NCBI GenBank assembly: GCA_023362775.1
Contig: JALMGJ010000002.1
Coordinates: 59,359,914-59,423,913, forward strand
DNA from: Charina bottae
Taxonomy: Eukaryota > Chordata > Lepidosauria > Squamata > Charinaidae
Length of the DNA: 64,000 bases
Reading direction: 5' to 3'
The translations under genes and the position numbers were made by a program. A model generated the notes under the pieces. That model worked only from the letters and a program-made list of their open reading frames with translations, had not been told where the DNA came from and ran no database searches. This document shows positions 31,858 to 42,176 of this stretch, piece by piece (the stretch's first letter is position 1; each line of letters opens with the position of its first letter).

Positions 31858-32163
31858 CAGAGCTTTCCAAACTGTGTGTCGCGACACAAAAGTGTGTCGC
31901 CATACACAGCGTGGTGTGTCGCCACACCACCCGGAAGTGGAGGTGTGCGCGTGCACGGCGGCTGGCATGCACACGTGCGCCGCCGCACGCCCCCGCGCCA
32001 CCGCACGCCCCTCCCGCGCCGCCACCGTGCGCACACGCGCTGCCGCATGTGCCTCTTGTGTTGCCGCTGCGCGCGCGCGCCACCACACACTCCCCCGCGC
32101 CGCTGCCGTGCGCGTGCGCCTCCGCCGGGTGTGTCGCCAGCGGCGGCACTTTGGAAAGCCCTG
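31858..32163 (+). mobile_element. CpG-rich hAT miniature element, copy 4
   Basis: Termini CAGAGCTTTCCAAACTG and CACTTTGGAAAGCCCTG, with an exact 8-bp duplication GTCTAATA (31850-31857 and 32164-32171). It is closely related to copy 3, with GTGTCGCGACAC at the left end, CACCCGGAAGTGG and a CpG-dense interior. It lies just beyond the microsatellite tail of an L2. No coding capacity. Confidence 0.96.
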
Positions 32164-32171
32164 GTCTAATA

Positions 32172-32514
32172 GATGGAAAGCAGAAATCAAAGACTTATTC
32201 AATAAAAGAAGCTTAGGGCAGATGAATGATGCAAACTGTTGAGAGAGAAGAGGCTGTGCAAACCTGTGCAATCAAAAGAGTTCCTTCAAGATCTTTACAG
32301 CTATATCTTGCTTCTGAAGGTTTGTTATTCATTGCCAAGTATAGACATGGAAGCCAGATTTATTTCTAAAATGCTAATTGCTGCATGTTCTCCAATTTGC
32401 CTTGATCTCCAGTGCTCCAGAAAAGGGTTTTCTCTGGATATGACAATGTGGCCTACCTAGAAGGAATGAACCACATCCATCCATTCATCCAGTAATGGAA
32501 TCCCTGTACCTTGT
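32172..32514. other. No recognised feature
   Basis: Unique-looking sequence between a hAT element and a decayed L2. Confidence 0.45.
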
Positions 32515-33263
32515 GTCATTTAGCAGCCTAGTGGTTGCATTTTGCAACATGTGCAACCTTGGGGCACTTTTCAATGATAATTCCATATACAGCTTGTACT
32601 AGTCAAGATGAAATGTAATCAAGGTATGGATATATGTTATCCAATCCATCTACCTCAGAAGGATCATGAGTGGAACATTAACCTTAATTGTATAAACACA
32701 TGACCATAGCCATTGCCAGCCATTTTAGTGAGAGCTATGTCTTAATAGACACTCTAGGCTGGACCTTTTCTTTCAGGGGGATTGTAACCCCACCAAATCA
32801 TGCCAAATCTCAGTCTTGTTGCACATTTCCCATTTTGTTGGGATTTAATTTTAGCTTGTGAGCTAGTCTGGTGTAGTGGTTAAGGCATCAGGCTAGAAAC
32901 TGGGAGACCGTGAGTTCTAGTTCCTCTTTAGGCACAAAGCCAGCTGGGTGACCTTGGGCCAGTCACTTTCTCTCAGCCCTAGGAAGGAGACAATGGGAAA
33001 CCACTTCTGAAAAATCTTGCCAAGAAAACTGCAGGGACTTGTCCAGGAAGTCTCTGAGAATCGGATACAATTGAACAGATAAAAAAAAATTTTTTAGCTT
33101 GCTCTCCCTCATTCAATTTATTAAATTCGGCAATACTGAAGGATAGTGATTGGTTCCACAGTGTTGGATGGCAAAGAGCAATAGAGATGTGTGTCATTAA
33201 CATAATTATAGGATCCCTATCCAAATCCCAATTATCTTCCCCAGTGGTTTCCCTGTGACCTGT
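32515..33263 (-). mobile_element. Very old L2 fragment, antisense, split by a SINE
   Basis: Reversed, TTGCATTTTGCAACATGTGC, TTTTCAATGATAATTCCATA, CTAGTCAAGATGAAATG follow the L2 'LVQNAA..', 'KG.LPM..A', 'VI.GRHEC' layout, and 33150-33250 follows the YADD and preceding region (GTGTCATTAACATAATTATAGG). The frame is lost. The SINE at 32859-33091 splits it, and the large hAT at 33272 follows. Confidence 0.45.
32859..33091 (+). mobile_element. Sauria-type SINE, RTE-tailed form, with duplications
   Basis: Plus-strand head CTGGTGTAGTGGTTAAGGC and GTGAGTTCTAGTTCC, core GGGTGACCTTGGGCCAGTC, then the RTE-like tail (CAATGGGAAACCACTTCTG, TTGCCAAGAAAACTGCAGGG, GAATCGGATACAATTGAAC) and an A-rich end. A 10-bp duplication TTTTAGCTTG lies at 32849-32858 and 33092-33101. 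Good boxes and intact ends suggest a fairly recent copy. Confidence 0.9.
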
Positions 33264-33271
33264 CCTAGTAG

Positions 33272-34941
33272 TAGGCTGACCATATTTCCTTCAGACGAAA
33301 ACGGGACTTTGGGGATGGCAAAACGGGACAGGTCTTATGCCACCATGCCGGCCTCCAAACCCCGCCCCCCAGTCCACGCAATTGCCTCCCGCCTGCAAAT
33401 CACGCCCCTGCCCCACATGATTGGCTCCTGCCTGCAAACCCCACCCCCATCAGCACGATTGGCTCAGATTTTAATTTTTTGTTTTCGATTTTTAAAGGTT
33501 TTTTTTTCCTTCTAGCAGTAAATGGTGCGGCAGAGCTGGTGTGTTTGGGGAAGGCCGGAGCACACACACTGTGCACACAGCACCGTCATCGGCCGGGGGA
33601 CAAGGGGCGGGGATGGAGGGGATGGAGGCCCACCACTGCCCCATCCCCCTCAGACTTGGCCGAGGGAGGGAGGAGAGTCGCTGCCGCTGCCGCCACCGCC
33701 ACACAGGAGAAACAGGATCTGGCCGAGCTGGGGGACTTCAGCCACACCACTCTGCCCCTTGCCGCCTGCCAGGCTGTGGGAGCTCCCGCAGCCCGGCGGG
33801 CGGCAAGGGGCGGAATGGTGCAGCTGAAGCCCCCCAGCGCAGCTGGCTCCTGCCGAGGACGGAGGCCCACCACTGCCCCAGCCTCCTCAGACTTGGCTGA
33901 GGGAGGGAGGAGAGTTGCTACTGCTGCCGCCGCCGCACAAAAGAAGCAGGAGCTGGCCGAGCTGGGGGGCTTCAGCCACACCACTCTGCCCCTTGCCACC
34001 CGCCAGGAGCTCCCGCAGCCTGGAGGGTGGCAAGGGGTGGTGTGGTGCGGCTGAAGCCCCCCAGCACGGCCGGCTCCTGCAGAGGACGGAGGCTCACCGC
34101 CGCCCCGACCCCCTCGGGCTTGGCTGAGGGTGGGAGGAGTGTCACCGCCAATGAGCAGGAGGCGGGCGGCAGCACAGCGCGATGAGGTTGTGACGCCTCC
34201 CGGGAGAGTGGTGGCGGTGGCAGAGAGAGGGACGGTTCCAGGCAGAGGCGCTTGCGGAGGGGCCGCTGCTGGGCAGGGGAGGCAGCTCCTCGGGCCCCTC
34301 ACGAGGAAAGACAGTGCCATGGCTCTACTTGGCCCTCCTCTCCCTCCTCCGCCACAGCGCCTGACTCACTCTCCTCCTCCAGACACGCTTCAGGCTGCAG
34401 CCCAGCAGGCGCACGCAGCCCAGCCCCGCGGACCACGCAGCAGCCGGCGCAGTGTCTCTGCCCCACCTCTCATGCAGCGCTGCCGAGCCCCTCGCAGAAC
34501 GCCACCCCACCGCCTGGCTTGGCCACCATCCCACCTCCCCAGCGCTGACATCTGCGAGGCGAGACCTAGAGCATCTTGCGGGCAGGATTCTGAGGCAGGA
34601 TCTCGGCCTTTTAAGGTTGGAATCTCGCGCCGTTTGCGGCTGGGACCCAATTGGCCAAGCAGCGCGCTGATTGGTAGAGGGGCTTCTTGTTCCAGGCTGC
34701 CTCCAATCGGCAGCTCTGGTTCGGACCATACCAGCTTCTTCCGGAGGTTGGCTCATCTTCCTCCGACTGAGTCCGAATCTGGCATGGCGGCAGGGGCTGA
34801 CCCACTCCTGTCAGGCTTACTCCTGACTCAGATTTTTGAAAAACGGGACAATATCAAGATTTTGACTATAACGACGGGACGCTCCAGAAATGGTGAAATA
34901 ACGGGACAGTCCCGTTCAAAAAGGGACGTATGGTCAGCCTA
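33272..34941 (+). mobile_element. 1.67-kb non-autonomous hAT with GC-rich, promoter-like core
   Basis: It is bounded by 13-bp inverted termini TAGGCTGACCATA and TATGGTCAGCCTA and an exact 8-bp duplication CCTAGTAG (33264-33271 and 34942-34949). Subterminal sequences carry GGGAC/GTCCC words (AACGGGACAGG, GGGACAGTCCCG), as in the widespread vertebrate hATs that start TAGGGTGACCA. The core has a 235-bp tandem repeat (33651-33887, 33888-34113, third copy partial), then non-repetitive GC-rich sequence. Three CCAAT boxes (34647-34651, 34670-34674 inverted, 34703-34707) lie 80-140 bp before an ATG in good context (34784, MAAGADPLLSGLLL). This suggests capture of a host promoter and first exon. No transposase is seen. 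Confidence 0.9.
33651..34140 (+). repeat. Tandem repeat of about 235 bp inside the hAT
   Basis: Copies begin with CAGACTTGGCCGAGGGAGGG (33651), CAGACTTGGCTGAGGGAGGG (33888) and CGGGCTTGGCTGAGGG (34114, only the start). Shared landmarks are GCTTCAGCCACACCACTCTG and CTGAAGCCCCCCAGC. The long open frames here exist because the GC-rich unit lacks stops. Confidence 0.88.
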
Positions 34942-34949
34942 CCTAGTAG

Positions 34950-37184
34950 TAGAATCCAAGTGAAAGTGAATCAGATCATGTTTATTTATAGAGAGCAAAG
35001 TAGGTTCTTTACAATGACCCATTGACTGTTCCGGTTCTGCCACTACTTCTTACAGATGGAATTGCCTCACAGAATGGAAGAATAGTACTGGCCACTTCTG
35101 TATGCACCACGAGAAATCAAAGAAATAAGCATTCCAATTGATGTTTATATAGGTTTCTTCCATACCTGACCTGATCCATATTAGTATTGCTTGGTTTATC
35201 TCAGCATCTAGTCTCACCCAGTTACCTGTGACCCAAGAATTTTCCCTTACAGAACAAGCCATATATTTCTAGTACTGAGGCTTCAGAAAAGTATTTTTCC
35301 TTTTTCTTCAGGACTTATGCAAAAAAAAATATTTTATGTGAGGAAACCATTTTGCAGTGTCATTGTTCGCACACAAACTAATCTGTATTGAATTTCATAT
35401 TCCTACACTTTTCTAACTTTTTAATAGTTTTTGCACCTATTTATTCCTACATGAACTTTGATTTTGATTTTACACTCTTAATGTTCACTCATCCTCATTT
35501 ATTACTGGCTCCTCTGTTCACCAGAACAATTTTCCTTTACTTCTTGAACCGTTTGATTAATATTGTAGGGATATTGCAATTTTATCTGGAGACTCATTTG
35601 TGAGGCTGTTCAAAGCCTAACTACTTTGTTGGTAATCTTGAATCCATTTCTTGCTCAAAATACTTTGGTTGTGCAGTTGGCTGTTATGATTTACAACAAA
35701 GAGGCTATTTCCCAGTATTTACTACAATCTGTTATAGAGTATGGCAGGATGTTGTTTATCTTGAATTTTATGACTTGTACTGTAAATGCCTCTCTGCTTT
35801 CTGGAATCATTTTTGGTTTTTAAATAATTGACAATAGTTCCTTTGCAATTAACTCTTGGGGTTGCTTGTTTTCTTCATAACTTGCAGTTTCCTGCTTTAT
35901 TTATAATTAAGAGTTGTTTGTAATACTGATGACTTTCTTTCTGTACTTTTGTAGAACCCGTGTAAATATTTATGTTAGCTGATATAATCTGGTATGTAGG
36001 AATAATGAATTAATTGAAGAATTAAGATATTCCACAATGCCTTCCATCTTGTGACTCTATGAATTGGATTCGTGGGAAGTAAACAGGTACATATCTTATA
36101 CCTAATGCTGTTGAAATGCATTTCAAAATCATATTCAGAAGAAACTGCATAATATCAGGCAGTTTACATAAAGACCAATACTCTGTACATTCTTTGTAGT
36201 TGTCACTTCTTCAGCTGCTTTTTCATCAAACTCCACAAAAAGTACTATTTAATGCAAACACTCATACAAGTGTATACATTGCAAACATCTTTGAGATTAC
36301 CATTTTCTTTATTGTGGTAGTGATTCTGTGTTTAGAACCACACCCCTCACTTTCTGCTTCCCTGTTTGATTTTTCCTACTCTGTTTAAAAAATTAGCCAA
36401 TCATGATATGGGACTACGATAATTGGGAGATAGTTAACTTCTCAATAGAGGCAGTTGGGGTTGTTAGTTCAGTGAAACTAAGCAGCCACACACTGTGGTG
36501 TTTTGGTGTGCTATAATTGCTGGTCCTGCTTCTATTGTGTTATCTTGCTGTCCAATGTTAAGATAAAAAGCTGTTACTTCACAGATTCGCTGCCAGCCAT
36601 ATTTAGATTACAATAAAACCTTAATTTAATGGATCCCCATTTGTCATATTTGGAATGCAATGAACAACATTTGTAACTGGGCATGACTAATGACTATTTT
36701 ACATAATCCAAAAAACAAGATTATGGTAGTCTTACAAGACTTGTTATTAACCAATCCATGCTGACTTTTCTTTCAAATCTGCTTTTAGAGAGCTAGAATC
36801 TTCTCAGGAATTGATGTGGTTCCCTGGAAATGGCTTTTACCATTTTTGAAAGAAACAAACATTAGCTTCCCTAATACTTCACCTGTTTTCCAGGAATTCT
36901 CAACAATAATACATCGAAGTCTGGCTAGACCATCAGCAAGTTCTTTCAATAAGTTCTTCGATAAACCCTAACTCATTCAAAGTAGATAAATATTTCCTGG
37001 CCATATTCTCAAGCTTCAGTCCTGCTCTTTCATTCTGCTCCTCACAATTGGAACAACATGTCCTTTTTTATTGGGAATACTATAAACCTGCTTATTTTTG
37101 TTACCTGTTCACTCTGTGGCATTTCTTCTGAGCAGCTGATATACTGATTACTTTCTCTTTCTTTTATTTTGAACATACCTAATA
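34950..37184. other. Unique-looking AT-rich sequence
   Basis: More than 2 kb without a recognisable repeat or gene. Short open frames (35388-35603, 35626-35823, 36200-36388) are hydrophobic by composition and lack supporting context. Confidence 0.5.
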
Positions 37185-37425
37185 ACCAGGAGAAACTGGT
37201 TTCCTGCTAGAAACCGGGAGACAGGCTAGAAGCTGGCAGACTGAGTTCTAGTCCCACCTTAGACATGAAGCCAGCTGGGTGACCTTGGGCCAGGCACTCT
37301 CTCTCAGCCCTGGGAAGGATGCAATGGCAAACCATTTCTGAGATCTTGCTGACAAAACTGCAAGGATTTGTCTAGGCAGTCGTCAGAAGTCAACACTGAC
37401 TTGAAGGTACACACACACACACCAG
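37185..37425 (+). mobile_element. Sauria-type SINE, RTE-tailed form
   Basis: Plus strand: GAGTTCTAGTCCCACCTTAG (box B region), GCTGGGTGACCTTGGGCCAG, CTCTCTCAGCCCTGGGAAGG, then CAATGGCAAACCATTTCTG and GTCAACACTGACTTGAAGG, then (AC)n. The head near 37200 is disturbed by a duplication of GAAACCGGGAGACAGGCTAG-like words, so box A is weak. Confidence 0.78.
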
Positions 37426-37649
37426 CCAACTCTTATCCTTCATCACATTAGTGTATTATGAACTTTACTTTTTTGACACAATCTTTGAAGTTTTAGGCAA
37501 GTATTGTTCCTTGGTGAGCTATCTCTTTCCATCTCTTTATGTGTCCTTTTCTGTTTTCAAATGTCCAACAAACTTTTTATGTAATTATGTTGTTTTCTCC
37601 TGATCTGCATTTTCCCCCATGGTAGACTTGGTTGCAGGAGTGCTTTTAG

Positions 37650-37701
37650 AATAGAATAGAATAAAATAGAATAATAACTTTATTGTCATCCCACTATACA
37701 C
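37650..37701 (-). repeat. Edge of an older element split by L2
   Basis: AATAGAATAGAATAAAATAG and ATAACTTTATTGTCATCCC at the left, and AATGAAATTTCGTTGCAGTT at 40047 to the right of the L2 block, form one known-looking repeat end when the L2 insertion is removed. Duplications ACTATACAC (37693-37701 and 40018-40026) mark the insertion. The family is not assigned. Confidence 0.5.
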
Positions 37702-38205
37702 ATTCATTCATTCATTCATTCATTTATTTGTTTGAATTTATCCCCGCCCAACTCTACCATGGTAGACTCTGGGCGGTTTACAATCAGAATATATAAAAAG
37801 TTAAAAAGACTATACATTGAAAAGCTACTATAAAACTAAACAATCCACATCCAAAAGATGGTATGTTCTTAAAAGGAGGATATTACTAAGCTAACCACCC
37901 CCAGGAGGAACTATCAGTTCCTTCATTCCAGGCAAGGCGGCAGAGCCAGGTCTTTAAGGACTTCCTGAAGGCCAGGAGCGAGGGCGCCCGTCTCGTCTCA
38001 GGGGGCAAGTTATTCCATAGGGCGGGTGCTATCGCAGAGAAGGCACGCCTCCTAGACCCTGCCAGATGGAATTCTTTTGATGACGGGATCCAAAGCATGT
38101 CTTCCCTGCATGATCGGGTGGGGCGGGTAGATGTAATGCAGATGAAACGGTCCCTCAGATACTCTGGTCCCATGCCATGTAGGGCTTTAAAGGTGATAAC
38201 CAACA
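37702..38205 (-). mobile_element. Second L2 3' end downstream of a longer L2
   Basis: On the minus strand it encodes LVITFKALHGMGPEYLRDRF, SCREDMLWIPSSKEFHLAGS, RRRAFSAIAPALWNNLPPET and a C-terminal SSSWGWLA, then the L2 end GTAAACCGCCCAGAGTCTAC and (GAAT)n. Its 5' end starts exactly within GGTGTTGGTTATCACC and abuts the tail of the L2 at 38206-40017. Both lie within one duplication pair, so this may be a 3'-transduced piece. Confidence 0.85.
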
Positions 38206-40017
38206 CCTATTTAATTTATATAACCGCCCATCTCCTCCAACGGGGAACTCTGGGCGGCTTACAATAAAATAGTTAAAATAGAATATAAAATATAAAACAT
38301 CAGTTATACAATCCATGTAATAAAATAGTTATAAATCCAGATGGCTGATAGAATTAATAAGGAAGGACATTATAAGATTAAGGGGTTAGCCACCCCCATG
38401 AGGAACTATCCTTTCCTCCTTCCCATGCCAGGCGGCAGAACCAGGTCTTCAGTTCTTTCCTAAAGGTCGGGAGGGAGGAGATCTGTCTCAACTCTGGGGG
38501 CAAGATGTTCCATAGTGTGGGAGCCACCACAGAGAAGGCCCGTCTCCTAGACCCCATCAGATGACATTCTTTAATTGATGGGGTTCGTAGCAGGCCCTCT
38601 CTGAATGACCGGGTGGGGCGGGTCGATAAAATAGGGATAAGACGGTCCCTCAGGTATTCTGGCCCCATGCCATGTAGGGCTTTAAAGGTGATAACCAACA
38701 CCTTGAATTGTACCCGGAAGCAAACCGGCACCCAGTGCAGCTCGCGGAGCAAAGGTGTTATATGTTCCGATCTTGGTGTACCCAAGATTGCTCGCGCGGC
38801 CGCATTCTGCACCAGATGAAGCTTCCGGATAGTCTTCAAGGGTAGCCCCATGTAGAGCGCATTGCAATAATCTACATGGGAGATGATGAGAGCATGAGTG
38901 ACTGTTCAGAGGGCGTCACGATCCAGGAATGGGCATAACTGGCGCACCAACCGAAGTTGTGCAAAAGACCTCCTAGCCACGACTGCCACCTGCTCTTCTA
39001 GCAGGAGTCATGAGTCTAGAAGGACCCCCAGATTCCGCACCGGTTCCGAATGGGGCAGTGCTACCCCATCGAGAACCAAAGATGATAATTTCCCAGAAGA
39101 CACTAAGCCATCAATCCACAGCCACTTGGTCTTGCTAGGGTTCAATTGAAGCCTGTTGTTCCCCATCCAGGCCCTCACAGCCCCCAGGCACTGGGACAGG
39201 GTGGTCACTGCATCACTTACTTCATCAGGGATGGAGATATACAATTGAGTATCATCCGCATACTGATGATACCTCATCCCATGGTGTCCCAGCGGTTTCG
39301 TGTAGATGTTAAATAGGAGAGGAGAGAGGACCGAACCCTGCGGCACCCCACACAAGAGGGGCCGAGGGTCAGATCTCTCCTCTCCTATTACCACCGACTG
39401 GGAGCGGCCTCGGAGGAAGGAGGTGAACCAGCATAAAACTACGCCGCCCACCCCCAGCTCCCTAAGCCACCCCAAAAGGATACCATGGTCGATGGTATTG
39501 AAAGCCGCTGAGAGATCCAAGAGAGCAAGGATGGATGCACTACCTCCATCCCGCTCCTGCCAGAGGTCATATGTAAGCGCGACCAATGCAGTCTCCGTCC
39601 CATATCCCGGCCTGAAACCTGACTGTAAAGGGTCTAGATAATCCGCTTCATCCAGGGTCCTTTGAAGTTGCAACGCCACCACTTTCTCAACCACCTTTCC
39701 CAAAAAGGGAAGGTGGGAGACTGGACAAAAATTGTCCAGGATGGTAGGGTCCAGGGATGTCTTCTTGAGGAGGGGGTGTACCAATGCCTCCTTGAAGGCA
39801 GTTGGAACCACACCTTCCGACAAGGATGTATTAATCATAGCCTGGACCCATCCACCTGTCACCTCCCTGGCCGATTTTACCAGCCAGGAAGGGCAGGGAT
39901 CTAAATAACATGTGGTGGAATTAACAATTTGGAGGATCCTGTCCATTTCCTTAGGTCCAACAGGATCAAATTGTTCCCAGATAATAGGGCAAGACCACGC
40001 TCCCGGTATCTCCCCAG
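38206..40017 (-). mobile_element. L2-clade LINE, 5'-truncated
   Basis: About 1.8 kb of an L2-clade LINE in reverse. The 3' end is GTAAGCCGCCCAGAGTTCCC and a short TAAATTAAATA tail; the 5' side is truncated before the RT fingers. Together with 37702-38205 it is flanked by the 9-bp duplication ACTATACAC. It is one of the better preserved L2 copies in the window, suggesting relatively recent activity of this family. Confidence 0.88.
38378..39946 (-). pseudogene. L2 reverse transcriptase with one in-frame stop
   Basis: The first 312 codons (39946-39011) carry the RT domain: LDPLQSGFRPGYGTETALVA, ILALLDLSAAFNTIDHGILL, GVPQGSVLSPLLFNIYTKPL and the catalytic YADDTQLYISIPDE. The frame ends in NLGVLLDS-stop, then continues with LLLEEQVAVVARR, a GLPLKTIRKLHLVQNAAARA segment and a C-terminal RRAFSVVAPTLWNILPPELR, ending GWLTP. 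A TGA stop at about 39008-39010 separates the two parts; a second lesion lies near 38890-38850. The chance that the stop arose by CpG decay of a CGA codon is good. L2 proteins bear an apurinic-type endonuclease upstream, lost here by truncation. Confidence 0.88.
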
Positions 40018-40059
40018 ACTATACACCAAGTGCACAATATAATGAAATTTCGTTGCAGT

Positions 40060-40208
40060 TGGCTCACAATTTCAATCAAACACTAAAATACTAATAAAAA
40101 AAAAATCCATAGTTACTATAAAATATACATTCTTTAGCTCACAATTTCAGTCAAACACTAAAATACTAATTAAAAATCCATAGTTACTATAAAATATACA
40201 TTCTTTAC
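40060..40208 (+). repeat. Tandem duplication of about 75 bp
   Basis: GCTCACAATTTCAATCAAAC ... CTATAAAATATACATTCTTT occurs twice in direct tandem (about 40061-40137 and 40138-40207), differing by a few bases and in the length of an A-run. Confidence 0.9.
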
Positions 40209-40209
40209 A

Positions 40210-40744
40210 CATCCAACATTTCACCTAAAAGAACTTATTTAAGCATTCAAGAATCCAATAGCCTGTACCTGCTTTTAGTAACTCCGCCCATTTTTAGCTC
40301 CTTTTCCCATCAGCTTCTTCTGCCATGACATCCTATTTTTCTTTGTTCTGCGTTTATTAATATCAGCTGTCATGATACATGTTTGATTATGTTTAGTGTT
40401 TGTTTCTCCTAAAAGGATGCACTCTGGTATTAGATGATCACTTTTCTCAGTGTCCCTGCTATTTCCACTTTCCCAGCTAAGTCTCCCCTACTGAGTGGTA
40501 TCAAATCACAGGTAGCCGACTGTCGGGTGCCTCCCCTGATCGTTGGAAGAAAATTGTTGCCAGTAAACAAGTCCGTAATTTCTAGAAAGGGTTATGCTCT
40601 GCCAGGTTTGCCTCCCAACAGATGTTGACATAATTAAAGTCTCCCATTATGACTTTTCTTTTGTTTTACCAGATGTAGAGGCAGTGCTAAAGAAATCTTT
40701 AGAGGGCATGCTCAAAACCCCACCATCAAATACTTTTGGTAGGA
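40210..40744. other. No recognised feature
   Basis: Some phrases (GTCTCCCATTATGACTTTTC, TTTTACCAGATGT near 40640) look like decayed reversed LINE endonuclease sequence, but I cannot support a family. Confidence 0.35.
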
Positions 40745-41800
40745 AAGAAAATACTTTTCCTTGATAGGGATGAGGTATCATCAGTATGCTAATGATACCC
40801 AATTGTACATCTTCTTCCCAGTGAACTAAGTGATGCTTTGGATGTTCTTTTGTGGTGCCTGGAGGCTGTGGGGGTCTGGATGGGGAAGAACAGGCTTCAG
40901 TTGAACCCTGGTAAGATGGAATGGCTGTGGGTGCTGGGCTCCTCTGTATCTGGGAATCTACCATTGTTAGTCCTTGAAGGGGTTGCAATGACCCAGATGG
41001 ACCCGGTGCGCAATTTGGGGGTCCTCCTGGACTCATGACTCCTGCTTGAGGAGCAGGTGGCAGTCGTGGCTAGGAGGGCCTTAGCTCAACTTTGTGTTGT
41101 GTGCCAGTTGCGCCCTTTCCTGGATCGGGAAGCCCTTCTCTCAGTCAGTTACACCCTGGTCATCTCCCGTAGGGACTACTGCAATGCACTCTACATGGGG
41201 CTACTTTTGAAAAGTATCCGGAAGCTGCAGCTGGTGCAGAATGTGGCAGCACAGGGAGTTATGGGCGCCTCTAGGGCTGTGCATGTAACAGCTTTGCTGC
41301 GTTACCTGCATTGGATGCCGGTGTGCTTCTGGCTCCAATTCAAGGTGTTGGTTATGACCTTTAAATCCCTTTATGGTATGGGCCCAGTTTATCTGGGGAA
41401 ACGTCTCATCCCAATCACATTGACCCATCCCACACAGTCCATCAGGAAGGGCATGTTACGAACCCCGTTGGCTAAAGAATTTTGACTGGTGGGGTCGAGT
41501 AGGAGAACCTTTTCTGCTGTTGCTTCTCCCCTGTGGAACATCTTGCCCCCGGAGGTGAGGTTGGCACCCACTCTTCTGGCCTTCCGGAAGAGCGTCAAGA
41601 CCTGGCTCTGCCAGCTAGCTTGAGGATCCAAGAGTGATAGGCAGCCCTGGGGGTGGTTGGTGGCTTAAAGATGCTCTCTCCGCCTTTTAGTTTTCCTCTT
41701 TTATCTTCTTCTATTTTTTGTACTTCTATTTTTATAATGGTTTTATCATTTTTATTTGTAAGATGCCTAGAGTCACTTTTATAGTGTGTAATAAATAAAT
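40745..41800 (+). mobile_element. L2-clade LINE 3' half, sense
   Basis: The plus strand starts in the catalytic region (MRYHQYANDTQLY, so YADD has become YAND), then GVWMGKNRLQLNPGKMEWLW, VRNLGVLLDS-stop, LLLEEQVAVVARRALAQLCV, a long open part with LLLKSIRKLQLVQNVAAQGV and MTFKSLYGMGPVYLGKRLIP, then RLAPTLLAFRKSVKTWLCQLA. It ends in a T-rich untranslated region and GTGTAATAAATAAATAG. The in-frame TGA after LLDS (about 41036-41038) is at the same codon as in the copy at 38206-40017. Confidence 0.88.
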
Positions 41801-41886
41801 AGCAGCACTATGGTTTTCTTCTCTCTTTACCTTTCAGTAGCAGCATTATAACTTACCACTAGGAATAGCACAGCCATCATTTAAGC

Positions 41887-42168
41887 CAATGCTTTCCAAA
41901 GTGCCACCATTGGCGATACACCAGCGGTGGCGGTGGGGCGCGGTGGCGTGCATGACGGCGGCGCAGGGGGCGTGCGGCGGCGGTGTGCATGGCGGTGGCG
42001 GCAGCGGCGGCCTCCGCTAAAACGTGGAAGCGCTGATGGAGCGCCGCTGCCGTCATGGCTGCTGCCGCCGCGCACACCACCGCACCGCCGCTGTGCACGC
42101 CCCCGCCGCCACTTCCGGGTTGTGTTGCGACACACTAAAGTTTGGAACACTCAGTTTGGAAAGCTATG
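41887..42168 (-). mobile_element. CpG-rich hAT miniature element, copy 5
   Basis: Termini CAATGCTTTCCAAAG and AGTTTGGAAAGCTATG with an exact 8-bp duplication ATTTAAGC (41879-41886 and 42169-42176). The interior has GGCGGTGGCGGTGGGGCGCG-type repeats, CACTTCCGGGTTGTG and a TTGCGACACAC remnant near the right end. Termini have drifted from the CAGRGCTTTCC form, so it is older than copies 3 and 4. No protein. Confidence 0.93.
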
Positions 42169-42176
42169 ATTTAAGC

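Noticed and set aside
33479..34320. Open frames of 191 and 244 codons in the GC-rich core of the large hAT
   Set aside because: Both strands are open through tandem GC-rich units with no domain. Only the short ATG segment at 34784 has promoter-like context, and it is reported as a finding, not as a gene.
38378..39946. Possible functional reverse transcriptase gene
   Set aside because: L2 copy with an in-frame stop, a lesion after it, and no endonuclease.
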